64,000 nucleotides of DNA, taken from assembly GCF_016008875.1 (NCBI RefSeq), contig NZ_JADTQG010000005.1, positions 62,001-126,000 on the forward strand, read 5' to 3'. The notes under the pieces were generated by a model. The model was not told the origin of the DNA. It saw only the letters and a program-made list of their open reading frames with translations, and made no database searches. Below, one piece after another: positions 1-8,040 of the stretch; position 1 is the first letter of the stretch, and the number at the start of each line of letters is the position of its first letter. The stretch is from Ectopseudomonas mendocina. GTDB taxonomy: Bacteria; Pseudomonadota; Gammaproteobacteria; Pseudomonadales; Pseudomonadaceae. The position numbers and the translations under genes were made by a program.

Positions 1-40
1 TCGCCGATATCGGCGCTGGATGCAGCGACGCCACTGATAC

Positions 41-808
41 TCAGAAAGCCAGCACCTCACCATCCTGTGGAATCAGCAGCTCGACCTGTGCGCGGGCAGC
101 GGCTTCGGCCAGCGCCACGCGGCTGACCGGGCAGTGACTGATGGCTTCCAGATGATTGGCCACCACTGCCGCGCCGCTCAACCGGGTGAACTCGATCACC
201 TCGTCGATGCCCATGATAATGTCGCCGCCCAGGTCGAAGCGCGCGCCACCTGCCGGCACCACAGACACGGCTGGCCGGTGCTCGCGCACACAAGCGCGCA
301 CCTCGTCGGTAAGCAGGGTGTCGCCGGCCAAGTACAGGCTCGGCTCACCCGGCATCTCGATCAGAAAACCGACACCGTGCTCCATCAGGCGCCCGACCAC
401 TCCCCGACCGTGAGTGCAGCGGACAGTGCGGATGCGTCCGCCAAGAAAGGGACCGGGGAGATCATGCTCCGGCAACAATGGCTGGACATTCAGGCCACGC
501 TGGCGCAGATGGTCGGCATCATGCGGGGTGCAGATCACCGGAATCTGTCGCTCGCGTAGCCAGCGGGTACCGGCACGATCCAGATGGTCGAAATGCCCTT
601 TCTGGCAATGCGTGATCAGACAATGGGTGACCGATTCAAGCTCGGCCCAGGCTCCGTTTGGCAGCTCCACCAGCGGGTTGCGCTGGCGGGCGCCGAACAG
701 ACGCAGCGGCGGCAACGCGTCCCGCCGGGCCAGCATGGGGTCGACCAGCACTCGATGCTGACCGAATTCGACGATGATGGTGGCGTTGCGCAGTTGCTGG
801 ATTTTCAT
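41..808 (-). CDS. MBL-fold metallo-hydrolase
   Basis: This is a metallo-beta-lactamase-fold hydrolase of about 255 residues, UlaG/YcbL-like in general layout. The metal-binding core is visible as THCQKGHFDHLD near residue 63, followed by AGDTLLTD near residue 160 and NHLEAISHC near residue 220. The first motif has two extra residues compared with the usual THxHxDH. The start was set at ATG 808 because a longer reading runs back into the divergent regulator and is not protein-like, whereas MKIQQLRNATIIVEF is a typical beginning for this family. It is divergent from the AraC-type gene at 905 with about 96 bp between them, so that regulator may control it. The substrate is unknown. Confidence 0.85.
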   Translation of the reverse strand: MKIQQLRNATIIVEFGQHRVLVDPMLARRDALPPLRLFGARQRNPLVELPNGAWAELESVTHCLITHCQKGHFDHLDRAGTRWLRERQIPVICTPHDADHLRQRGLNVQPLLPEHDLPGPFLGGRIRTVRCTHGRGVVGRLMEHGVGFLIEMPGEPSLYLAGDTLLTDEVRACVREHRPAVSVVPAGGARFDLGGDIIMGIDEVIEFTRLSGAAVVANHLEAISHCPVSRVALAEAAARAQVELLIPQDGEVLAF

Positions 809-904
809 GAAAAGCCCTCGAGTTCTGAGAGCTCCATGCTGCCTATCCGCCCCAGGAACAATAATGGCAGCATTGGACATTTTAGATTCATTTCAGGCCA
901 CCCA

Positions 905-1861
905 ATGCGCATTGGTTTGCTGCTGTTTCCCGATTGCATGCCCGCCGGACTGCTGGCTTTTGCCGATTTGCTGCACGCAGCCAATCGCCGGAGCGCAACA
1001 GCACTGTTCGAGGTTCGCTATATCGCCGAGCAGGCCGGGCCGGTGCAGTGCGCCCATGGCCTCGTGCTGCAAGCGCACGCCAACCTCGACCCACGCACGC
1101 TAGATGCCTTGCTTATCCCCGGTTTCTGGGCGGAGTCGGCAGAGCAGGTCGATACGCTGCTGACGAGCAATGCCACGCTGATCAAGGCGCTTTCGGCCGC
1201 AGGCAAGCGCATTCAGCTTTGGAGTTATTGCACGGGTGTCGGCCTGCTCGCGGCCAGCGGCCGGCTCAACGATCAGGCAGCGACGGTAACCTGGTGGCTG
1301 GCGGACGTGATGCGCGAGCGCTTCCCCCGGGTTCGCTGGCAAAGCGAGAGCAGTTGCGTGTTCACCCAGCGCGTGGCCACCGCCTCCGGGGTGAACGGTT
1401 ATTTGCCCATCGCCCAAGGAGTCATCGAGCGTCATGTCAGCGAGGACGTGTTCAAGGACCTCAGCCAGTTGATGGTGCTACCCCGCCCGGCTGTGCCCCA
1501 CAGTGCATTTCAGGGCGCCAGCCTGATGCAGCAACCGGCGGGGCTGTTGCGGCGCCTGCATACCTTGATCGAGCAGACGCCTGCCGAACAGCTGACCGTG
1601 CAGAGCCTGGCCGACAGGCTGGCGATGTCCGAGCGCACCCTGGCGCGCAAGGTGCGGGCGGAAACCGGCGAGGCCGTGGCGAGCTACGCCAGGCGCATCA
1701 AGCTCTATCAGCTCAGTGAACGCCTGGCCATGACCTCGACGCCTCTCGGTACCCTGAGCGCTGATCTGGGTTTCAGCAGCCCGGCCAATCTGCGGCGCAT
1801 GTTCAAGGCACTGACCGGGCTGACACCTGCGCAATATCGCCAGCAGTATGAGCGTCAGTAA
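905..1861 (+). CDS. GlxA-family AraC-type transcriptional regulator
   Basis: A 318-residue regulator with an N-terminal DJ-1/PfpI-like domain (about residues 1-170, beginning MRIGLLLFPDCMPAGLL) and a C-terminal double helix-turn-helix of the AraC type (about residues 220-315, with SLADRLAMSERTLARK and LGFSSPANLRRMFK). This is the GlxA/FtrA architecture, in which the amidotransferase-like domain usually senses a ligand. The start at 905 was chosen because residues upstream of it overlap the divergent hydrolase gene in a different frame. The most likely target is its own promoter and that of the divergent MBL-fold gene. The inducer cannot be deduced. Confidence 0.88.
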   Translation: MRIGLLLFPDCMPAGLLAFADLLHAANRRSATALFEVRYIAEQAGPVQCAHGLVLQAHANLDPRTLDALLIPGFWAESAEQVDTLLTSNATLIKALSAAGKRIQLWSYCTGVGLLAASGRLNDQAATVTWWLADVMRERFPRVRWQSESSCVFTQRVATASGVNGYLPIAQGVIERHVSEDVFKDLSQLMVLPRPAVPHSAFQGASLMQQPAGLLRRLHTLIEQTPAEQLTVQSLADRLAMSERTLARKVRAETGEAVASYARRIKLYQLSERLAMTSTPLGTLSADLGFSSPANLRRMFKALTGLTPAQYRQQYERQ

Positions 1862-2079
1862 TCCGGGGTGACCGGAAACGGTGTTTTCGGTGCCCAATCA
1901 CCGCCAAATATTTCAAGATAATTCAAAACGTCCCGAGCAGGAAACGACACAACAAAAATCACGTGGTTCGTTGCATAAACAGAACAGTCCTTTGCCGAAC
2001 CAGCGGTTTAATTAGCTTGCTAACGAGGCGTATAAACGAAGTGCGACATAACGCCGCATCCGCATTTCGAGGAGACAGC

Positions 2080-2253
2080 ATGAACGTGATCGTGCATGAA
2101 CGTGACAGCGAACATCTTTCCCGTGAGGCCCGCGCCATGGGGACGGTGGTCTGGGATGTGCTTCAGAATGGAGAGCTGGTAGGCATCTTCCCGTCGCAGG
2201 ACGAAGCCAACGCCTACCGCAAAGCGCTGGAAGACGCGCAAGCGCAAGGGTAA
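2080..2253 (+). CDS. Small conserved hypothetical protein (57 aa)
   Basis: A 57-residue acidic, soluble protein beginning MNVIVHERDSEHLSREAR and containing GELVGIFPSQDEANAYRKALE, which resembles short Pseudomonas proteins of unknown role. A clear ribosome-binding site (CGAGGAGACAGC) sits just before ATG 2080, and this decides the start over the longer in-frame reading. A strong hairpin follows the stop codon within 10 bases. No catalytic or binding motif was recognised, so no function is assigned. Confidence 0.7.
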   Translation: MNVIVHERDSEHLSREARAMGTVVWDVLQNGELVGIFPSQDEANAYRKALEDAQAQG

Positions 2254-2540
2254 GCAGAGGCTGTTGCCGTTTCGCGCGAAACGGCAACAGCTTCACCGCA
2301 TTGCTCACTGCGCCCGAACACCGATATCGCCAGCACGCCAACCTCCCCCGCAATAACGCTAAGCCTCCGCCAGAGCCCGGCGCCGCCTGAACTGCCCACC
2401 GGCACCTCACATCCGTGCAACAGCTTCGACGTCAGATAGCCCGGCTCGATTTCCACGTAGTCATGCGCCCTGAGGGCGATGCGCGAATCACTCGATTCGG
2501 CATCAGGCCAGGCGTAACGGGCGTAGGGTCGAATGCTCAT
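2214..2540 (-). CDS. Possible small hypothetical gene downstream of the reductase fusion
   Basis: A 108-codon reading frame starts 12 bases after the stop of the PNPOx-FNR-ferredoxin gene on the same strand. The first 45 residues (MSIRPYARYAWPDAESSDSR onward, with ALRAHDYVEIEPGYLTSKLL) look like real protein. The last 30 residues run through the 2260-2291 hairpin and look compositionally random. It may be a frameshifted or shortened gene, or no gene at all. No family was recognised. Confidence 0.35.
   Translation of the reverse strand: MSIRPYARYAWPDAESSDSRIALRAHDYVEIEPGYLTSKLLHGCEVPVGSSGGAGLWRRLSVIAGEVGVLAISVFGRSEQCGEAVAVSRETATASAYPCACASSSALR
2260..2291. terminator. Perfect inverted repeat after the 57-aa gene
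   Basis: A perfect 15-bp stem (GCTGTTGCCGTTTCG paired with CGAAACGGCAACAGC, 2-base loop) lies 6 bases after the stop of the small gene. No convincing T-run follows on either strand, so it is a terminator-like or mRNA-stabilising hairpin rather than a textbook intrinsic terminator. Confidence 0.6.
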
Positions 2541-2552
2541 TTCCCAGCCCTA

Positions 2553-4598
2553 TTACAAATCAAGCACCAGAGGTTGCACACCATCCTCGCCCTGTGCCGG
2601 CACCGCGCAGCAGATCAACACACCGCCGTCCTGCGGCAATTCGGCCGGAGGGTTGGGATAGTGCACCTGCCCGCTGACCAGGCGCGTCTTGCAGGTGCCG
2701 CAGGAACCGCCGCGGCAACTGAACTCGGGCGTCAGACCACGGCTTTCCGCCAGCTCCAGCAGGCTGCCGCTGTCCGGCTTCCAGCGCGCCTCCTTGCTCG
2801 AAGCGCTGAAGTACACCGGCACCGGTTCGCTCGCGGCGGGCGGCTGCTCGAGGGCCGTCACCTGGCCATCGGTACGGCGCGTGAGCGTCGAGGGGCCGAA
2901 CGCCTCGGCATGGATGCGCTCATCGGCGACATTGAGATCGCGCAGGCCATCGTAAATCGCCTGGGTAAAGGCGGCGGGGCCGCACAGGTAGAAGTCGTAA
3001 TCGTCGAACGACAGTGCCGCCTTGATCTGCGCCAGGCCGATACGTCCCTGCTGCTCGTAGTCGCGGCCCACAACAGCGTCCGCCTCCGGCGCACTGAGGG
3101 CGCGGTGCACCTGCAGCAGGCCACCCGCGCGCTGCACCAGCTCGTGCAGCTCGGCCTGGAACGGCAGATCACCCAGCGTGCGCGCACCCTGGAAGAAATG
3201 CATGCGCCTGCCCTGCCCCAGCGCCACCTGTTCACGCAGCATCGACAGCAGCGGGGTGATGCCAACACCGGCGCCGATCAGCACCAGCGGCCGGCGGCTT
3301 TCGCTGTTCAGGGTGAAGCTGCCCAGCGGCGCACGCACGTCCAGCACATCACCCACCTGAACCTGTTCGTGCAGATGCCGCGACACCACACCCTGCGCCT
3401 TGACGCTGATGCGCATCTGACCGTCCGACGGCGCACTGGACAGGCTGTAGGTGCGCAGCAGGGTTTCGCCCGCAGCGGTGGTGATGCGAATGGGCAGATG
3501 CTGGCCAGCAGCGAAATTCGGGGCTGCGGCCGTTTCCGGCGCCAGCACGAATGAGCGAATGTCGACACTCTCCTGCTGCAGGCTCTGCACACGCCAGCGC
3601 TGCCACTGATTGCGCTGTTCACGCTCGCGCAGGCGCGCGGCGGTTTCCGCCCAGGTGCCGGTCATCAGGCTGGTCGGTGCATATTCCTCGAACGCCCAGC
3701 GCAACGAGATCGCAGCGGGGCGCAGTACCACTTGCTCGACGTCGAACGTCCACAGCCGCTCGGCGCCTTCGAAGACCTTGATCAGCGGGCTGTCGAGGAT
3801 GACCTCGGCGCGGCCACCCAACTGCAGCACATCGCCCGTGGCGAAGTCGACGAACAACAGGCCGGCGCGCGGGTTAACGCTGAGGTTGCCCAGGGTATTG
3901 AAGAACAGGTTGCCGGCGTAATCGGGAATGGTCAGGCGATTGCCCTCCACTCGTACGAAACCCGCTCGGCCGCCCCGGTGGGAGACATCCACCGAACGAC
4001 GACCATCGTCGTGCTCGACGTAACTGGCGACGAAGAAGGTGTCGGCGCCTTCTATCAGCGCGCGGGGGCGCGCATCCAGCTCGGTCGCGTCCAAGCGCTC
4101 GCCGCCCCGCTCGGGCACACGGCGGTACTGGCGCAGTTGAATGTACTGCGGGCAATTGCCGTAGGAATGCTCCACGGCGATCTCCAGGCGTTGTGCCGAA
4201 GCCTGGCGAATCTGCCCGTTGATGCGATTGCGCCGCCGCGTATGCAGCTCGATGCCGAGCAGGCCGATGGCCTCGCCCGCATGCAGGCCACTGCTGGCCG
4301 GGTCGAGCGGATCGAGCGCCATGGCGGCCAGATCGAACGACAGCTGACGCGAGTCGGGCGAAGTGACGAAGCCCTCCTCGCCTTCGATCAGGGTGGCCCA
4401 GGGCTGGCCTGCCCCATCCAAAGCACCAGCAATCATGAACGGCAACTGGTGGAAGAACTCGCGATGCTGATCCGGCATATGGTCGCGGATCACCTTCTGC
4501 CCGAGCACCTCCATGCGCTCGGCAACGCCGACCTTTTCCTGCAGTTGTCTTTCACCGGCGTGCCAGGGCGACTGCCGATGGCTGGGAAGCTGTTGCAT
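2553..4598 (-). CDS. PNPOx / FAD-NAD(P) reductase / 2Fe-2S ferredoxin fusion protein
   Basis: A 681-residue three-part flavoprotein. The N-terminal part (about residues 1-330) is a pyridoxamine-phosphate-oxidase-like split barrel (EGFVTSPDSRQLSF; RAGLLFVDFATGDVLQLGGRAEV). The middle (about 335-575) is an FAD/NAD(P)H ferredoxin-reductase module (RTYSLSSAP for FAD, LIGAGVGITPLLSML for NAD(P)H, YLCGPAAF). The C-terminus (about 590-680) is a plant-type 2Fe-2S ferredoxin with FSCRGGSCGTCKTRL and a final LICCAVP. It should pass electrons from NAD(P)H through FAD and the cluster to an unknown acceptor or to the flavin-binding barrel. GGAGGGCAGAAC precedes the start. It follows a glutathione transferase gene on the same strand with a 53-bp gap. 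Confidence 0.9.
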   Translation of the reverse strand: MQQLPSHRQSPWHAGERQLQEKVGVAERMEVLGQKVIRDHMPDQHREFFHQLPFMIAGALDGAGQPWATLIEGEEGFVTSPDSRQLSFDLAAMALDPLDPASSGLHAGEAIGLLGIELHTRRRNRINGQIRQASAQRLEIAVEHSYGNCPQYIQLRQYRRVPERGGERLDATELDARPRALIEGADTFFVASYVEHDDGRRSVDVSHRGGRAGFVRVEGNRLTIPDYAGNLFFNTLGNLSVNPRAGLLFVDFATGDVLQLGGRAEVILDSPLIKVFEGAERLWTFDVEQVVLRPAAISLRWAFEEYAPTSLMTGTWAETAARLREREQRNQWQRWRVQSLQQESVDIRSFVLAPETAAAPNFAAGQHLPIRITTAAGETLLRTYSLSSAPSDGQMRISVKAQGVVSRHLHEQVQVGDVLDVRAPLGSFTLNSESRRPLVLIGAGVGITPLLSMLREQVALGQGRRMHFFQGARTLGDLPFQAELHELVQRAGGLLQVHRALSAPEADAVVGRDYEQQGRIGLAQIKAALSFDDYDFYLCGPAAFTQAIYDGLRDLNVADERIHAEAFGPSTLTRRTDGQVTALEQPPAASEPVPVYFSASSKEARWKPDSGSLLELAESRGLTPEFSCRGGSCGTCKTRLVSGQVHYPNPPAELPQDGGVLICCAVPAQGEDGVQPLVLDL

Positions 4599-4651
4599 GT
4601 TCTGCCCTCCACGAAAGCGGCCGCCGGGCGATCCCGGCGGCGGTCAGCGAC

Positions 4652-5278
4652 TCAGGCTTGCAGGCCGGCGGCTGTACGCGGCATCGGCACGAAACCCGGC
4701 AGTGCCTCGATGCGTGCCAGCCAGGCGCGAATGTTCGGGTAGGGCTCCAGCGACACATTGCCCTCCGGCGCATGGGCGATATAGGAGTAGTTGGCGACGT
4801 CGGCAATGCTCGGCTTGTCGCCGGTCAGGAATGGGGTTTCGCTCAGCTCGCCTTCCATCACGGTGAACAGCGCATGAGCGCGGTTGATCACTTCTCCGGC
4901 GTTGAACGAGTAGCCGAACACGGTGACCAGGCGCGCTGCGGCGGGGCCGAAGGCCACCGGACCGGCGGCGACGGACAGCCAGCGCTGCACACGGGCAGCA
5001 GCGGCCGGCTCCTGCGGCAGCCAATCATCATTGCCGTAGCGCTTGGCCAGGTAGAGGAGGATGGCGTTGGAGTCGGCGATGACGGTGCCGCCGTCATCGA
5101 TCACCGGCACCTGGCCGAAGGGGTTGAGGGCGAGGAACTCCAGGGTCTTGTGCTCGCCCTTGGCCAGATCGACGAAGATCAGCTCGGTGGGCAGCTGCAG
5201 CAGCGACAGCATCAGCTCGGCACGGTGGGCGTGACCGGAGCGGGGAAAGTTGTACAGTTTGATGGCGGGACGGGACAT
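4652..5278 (-). CDS. Glutathione S-transferase family protein
   Basis: A 208-residue cytosolic glutathione transferase. The thioredoxin-like domain (residues 1-80) shows [17 protein letters not shown] at the catalytic end, the cis-proline stretch GQVPVIDD and the glutathione-binding [12 protein letters not shown]. An alpha-helical C-terminal domain follows ([17 protein letters not shown], an N-cap-like motif). The start ATG at 5278 is preceded by AAGGAGT; the longer reading adds about 100 unlike residues and was rejected. The gene lies between the upstream LysR gene and the reductase fusion, all on the minus strand, which suggests a shared electrophile or redox-stress role. Confidence 0.9.
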   Translation of the reverse strand: MSRPAIKLYNFPRSGHAHRAELMLSLLQLPTELIFVDLAKGEHKTLEFLALNPFGQVPVIDDGGTVIADSNAILLYLAKRYGNDDWLPQEPAAAARVQRWLSVAAGPVAFGPAAARLVTVFGYSFNAGEVINRAHALFTVMEGELSETPFLTGDKPSIADVANYSYIAHAPEGNVSLEPYPNIRAWLARIEALPGFVPMPRTAAGLQA

Positions 5279-5414
5279 GGCGATGACTCCTTGAGAGGGG
5301 GTTGGTCTCCGCGAGATAACCGGGCTTCGCGACGATGGAGCCATGTTCACCCCATCCAACTTGGAGAAGAATCCCCACTCGAGGCAATCCACTATTTCAC
5401 TTTCTGCAATGACC

Positions 5415-6305
5415 TCAAACCTGAAAGGCTGGATGAGCGCGCAGACGCGGCACAGCGAAGTCGAGGAAACTGCGCACCCGCGCGGCAGCACGGCGCCCCT
5501 CGCGGTAATACAGCTGCACCGGCAAGGGCGGCGCGGCAAAATCCTCGAGCACAGCCAGCAGTTGCCCCGCCTGTAACTCATGATGGGCTTCGTAACTCAG
5601 GCAGCGAGTCAGCCCGAAGCCGGCGAGCGCCGCACGAATGGCGGCCTGCGGCGTGCTGCAGGTCAGCCGTGGCGCGACCTTCACCGTTTCCTGCGCAAAG
5701 CGCCACTCACCCACGTGGCCGGTCGAGGAGGTGGCGATGATGCGGTGCGCCGCGAGATCGTCCGGGCTGGCCGGCCGGCCCCAGCGCTGCAGATAGGCCG
5801 GTGCCGCGCAGATCAGCGGGCGCACCTGTCCCAGCGGTACGGCGAAACCGGACGAACTGGGCAAGTGCCCGACCACCAGCGCCAGGTCGATGCCCTCCTC
5901 CAGCAGCCTCGGCAGCTCCTCGCGCGCCAGGGTAGCCAGGCTCACCTCGGGAAAGGCCGCCAGGTACTCGACGGCGATGGGCATCAGCACCTGGTGCGTC
6001 ATCAATAGCGGCAGGGCCAGGGTCAGTTGCCCGGCCGGGCTGGCATGCAGGCCCGTCACCGACTGCTCGGCCTCGTCCAGCCGCTGCAGGATGCGCTGAC
6101 AGCTGTCGGCGAAACGCACGCCGGCCGGACTCAGGCTCACGCCGCGAGGCCCTCGCAGCAGCAGGCTGGCGTCCAGGCGGTTTTCCAGCGCCGTCACGGT
6201 GCGCATCACCGTCGCCTGCGACAGCTGCAGCCCCCTGGCGGCTGCCGCCAGGCTGCCCGCCTGCGCCACGGCGAGGAACACCTGCATCTCGCGATGATGA
6301 TTCAT
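5415..6305 (-). CDS. LysR-type transcriptional regulator
   Basis: A 296-residue LysR regulator with an N-terminal winged helix ([20 protein letters not shown] through [20 protein letters not shown]) and a periplasmic-binding-protein-like effector domain from about residue 90. Its ATG (6303-6305) overlaps the TGA of the upstream LysR gene in an ATGA arrangement, so the two are probably translated together. The effector domains of the two neighbours resemble each other at the C-terminus ([20 protein letters not shown] here, PALPVHIIHQGGRQVSAKVR there). It precedes the glutathione transferase by 136 bp. The ligand is unknown. Confidence 0.9.
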   Translation of the reverse strand: MNHHREMQVFLAVAQAGSLAAAARGLQLSQATVMRTVTALENRLDASLLLRGPRGVSLSPAGVRFADSCQRILQRLDEAEQSVTGLHASPAGQLTLALPLLMTHQVLMPIAVEYLAAFPEVSLATLAREELPRLLEEGIDLALVVGHLPSSSGFAVPLGQVRPLICAAPAYLQRWGRPASPDDLAAHRIIATSSTGHVGEWRFAQETVKVAPRLTCSTPQAAIRAALAGFGLTRCLSYEAHHELQAGQLLAVLEDFAAPPLPVQLYYREGRRAAARVRSFLDFAVPRLRAHPAFQV

Positions 6306-7225
6306 GCTGCCGGTGGAGCACCGGCCGCGCGCAGAGCCGGGTCGGCACGAAAACTCGCGGCGCAATGGTCGACGAAGGTCCGCACCTTGGCCGACACCTG
6401 CCGGCCGCCCTGATGAATGATGTGCACCGGCAAGGCCGGCGGTTCGAAGGTTTCCAGCACCAGTTCGATCTCACCGCGTGCTACCGCATCGGCGACCTGG
6501 TAGGACAGCACGCGTGTATAGCCCCAGCCCAGGCGCGCGGCGCCGATTGCCGCCTGGTTGGAGCTGACGGTGAAACGTGGCGCAGGCGTGAAACCGAACC
6601 CGCCATCGGCGCCAACGAAGTTCCAGTGCGTCAGCAGACCGCTGGCACTGGACATGACGATGGGCGCATCGCGCAACTCATCCGGATGCTGCGGCCGACC
6701 TACCCGGTCGAGAAAGGCGGGCGATGCACACACCACCGGGCGGATCTGCCCGACCTGCAATGCCGGGTGATCGCCCTCGGGCAGCGAGCCGATGCGCACG
6801 GCAACGTCGATGCTCTCCTCCATCATGTTCACCACGCGATCGACCAGCAGCGCATTGATTTCCACATCCGGGTAGGTGTCGAGGTACTGGGCGATACGCG
6901 GGATCAGGAACAGTTCGCCGAACATCACAGGCGCCGTCACGGTGAGCCGTCCACGCGGCCGCACGCTGCCACCGGCGGCCAGTTCCTCGGCCTCCTCCAG
7001 CTCCAGCAGGATGCGCCGGCAATCCTCGACATAGCGCTGGCCGGCCTCGGTCAGACGCAGGCTACGCGTGCTGCGCGCCAGCAACAGCGTGCCCAGGCGC
7101 GCCTCCAGCGCAGCAACGGCGCGGGTCACGCTGGGCGGTGAAATACCCAACAGCTTGGCGCCGCCGGCGAAGCTCTCGGCTTCGGTGACCGCCAGCAGCA
7201 CCTTCATTTCCTGAAACCGATCCAT
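6302..7225 (-). CDS. LysR-type transcriptional regulator
   Basis: A 307-residue LysR regulator. The winged helix covers residues 1-60 (FQEMKVLLAVTEAESFAGGA, SPPSVTRAVAALEARLG) and the effector-binding domain runs from about 90 to 295. ATG 7225 was preferred over a GTG two codons upstream because the AGG ribosome-binding element is then 9 bases away rather than 3. It overlaps the next LysR gene by 4 bases, and the two are probable tandem paralogues. It is the promoter-proximal member of the minus-strand run that leads to the glutathione transferase and the reductase fusion. Confidence 0.9.
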   Translation of the reverse strand: MDRFQEMKVLLAVTEAESFAGGAKLLGISPPSVTRAVAALEARLGTLLLARSTRSLRLTEAGQRYVEDCRRILLELEEAEELAAGGSVRPRGRLTVTAPVMFGELFLIPRIAQYLDTYPDVEINALLVDRVVNMMEESIDVAVRIGSLPEGDHPALQVGQIRPVVCASPAFLDRVGRPQHPDELRDAPIVMSSASGLLTHWNFVGADGGFGFTPAPRFTVSSNQAAIGAARLGWGYTRVLSYQVADAVARGEIELVLETFEPPALPVHIIHQGGRQVSAKVRTFVDHCAASFRADPALRAAGAPPAA

Positions 7226-7268
7226 CGTCACCGCCTGAACGCGAGAAGCCGATAACGCCGAAGCACAC

Positions 7269-7889
7269 TCAGCGCCGGCTCAATGCCAGGCGCGCGGCAA
7301 ACAGCATGAAGATCAGACCGGTGCTGCGATCCATCCACTTGATCACAGCTTCGCGCCGCAGCCAGTGACCGAGTGGCTGGGTAGCACCGATCAGCAACAT
7401 CGCCCAGGCCAGGCTGAGCACCACGTGAATGCCCACCAAACCGAAGGTCCAGGCGATCAGGGGCTGCCCCTGCGGAATGAACTGCGGCAGGAATGAAACG
7501 TAGAAGATCCCCACCTTGGGGTTGAGCACATTGCCCAGCAGGCCACGCACGAACCAGTTGGCGCCAGGTTTGCCGCTGGCCTGTTGCGGCGCCAGCGAGG
7601 TACGCGGGCGCAGCAGCATGTTCAGCCCGAGCCAGGCCAGATAGGCCGCGCCGCAGTACTTGAGCAGGTTGTAACCGAACTCGGAAACTGCCAGCAGCGC
7701 GCCCAGGCCGAAGGCTACCGCCGCGCCCCAGATCAGGCAGCCGGCATTGATGCCCAGCGCCGCGCGAAACGCCTGCTGCCGGCCCTCGATCGCTGCGGTA
7801 CGCAACACCAGCGCAGTGTCGATCCCCGGGGTCAGGGTCAGCAGTGTGGCCGCCAGGGTGAAGGCGATCAGGTTTTCGGCAAAGGGCAT
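7269..7889 (-). CDS. LysE/RhtB-family exporter
   Basis: A 206-residue inner-membrane protein with about six hydrophobic segments, typical in length for the LysE/RhtB amino-acid efflux family. Family signatures include LTPGIDTALVLRTAAIEGRQ in the first part and GNVLNPKVGIFYVSFLPQFI in the middle. The start ATG at 7889 was chosen because the hydrophobic MPFAENLIAFTLAATLL is the normal N-terminus; a longer reading adds 66 unrelated residues. The substrate is probably an amino acid or homoserine-lactone-like compound but cannot be read from the sequence. It ends 43 bp before the LysR start on the same strand. Confidence 0.88.
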   Translation of the reverse strand: MPFAENLIAFTLAATLLTLTPGIDTALVLRTAAIEGRQQAFRAALGINAGCLIWGAAVAFGLGALLAVSEFGYNLLKYCGAAYLAWLGLNMLLRPRTSLAPQQASGKPGANWFVRGLLGNVLNPKVGIFYVSFLPQFIPQGQPLIAWTFGLVGIHVVLSLAWAMLLIGATQPLGHWLRREAVIKWMDRSTGLIFMLFAARLALSRR

Positions 7890-8040
7890 GGGCAGGCGCT
7901 CCAGTCGAAGGTCAGAGCGCGAGTATAAACAGCGCATCGCTGGCCGTCGTGGGGCCAGCGATCCCGTAGGGTGAGCCATGCGCACCGCGGTGCGTTCGTG
8001 CGATGCGTGTTGCCGGTGGTACGCGCGGCGTAGCCCAGGT
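7890..8040. other. Intergenic region with a GTAGGGTG-type repeat fragment
   Basis: This 150-bp gap between the exporter start and the thiolase stop contains GTAGGGTGAGCCATGCGCAC at 7966-7985, a wording I associate with short dispersed Pseudomonas intergenic repeats. No gene is visible. A promoter for the exporter is expected here but was not pinned down. Confidence 0.35.

Noticed and set aside
2..15. 14-bp perfect palindrome CGCCGATATCGGCG at the window start
   Set aside because: Too short and too close to the edge to interpret; could lie in a neighbouring gene.
2415..3554. 379-codon plus-strand frame
   Set aside because: It is antisense to the reductase fusion, with the His/Arg/Gln-rich composition typical of shadow frames; the minus-strand protein has clear motifs.
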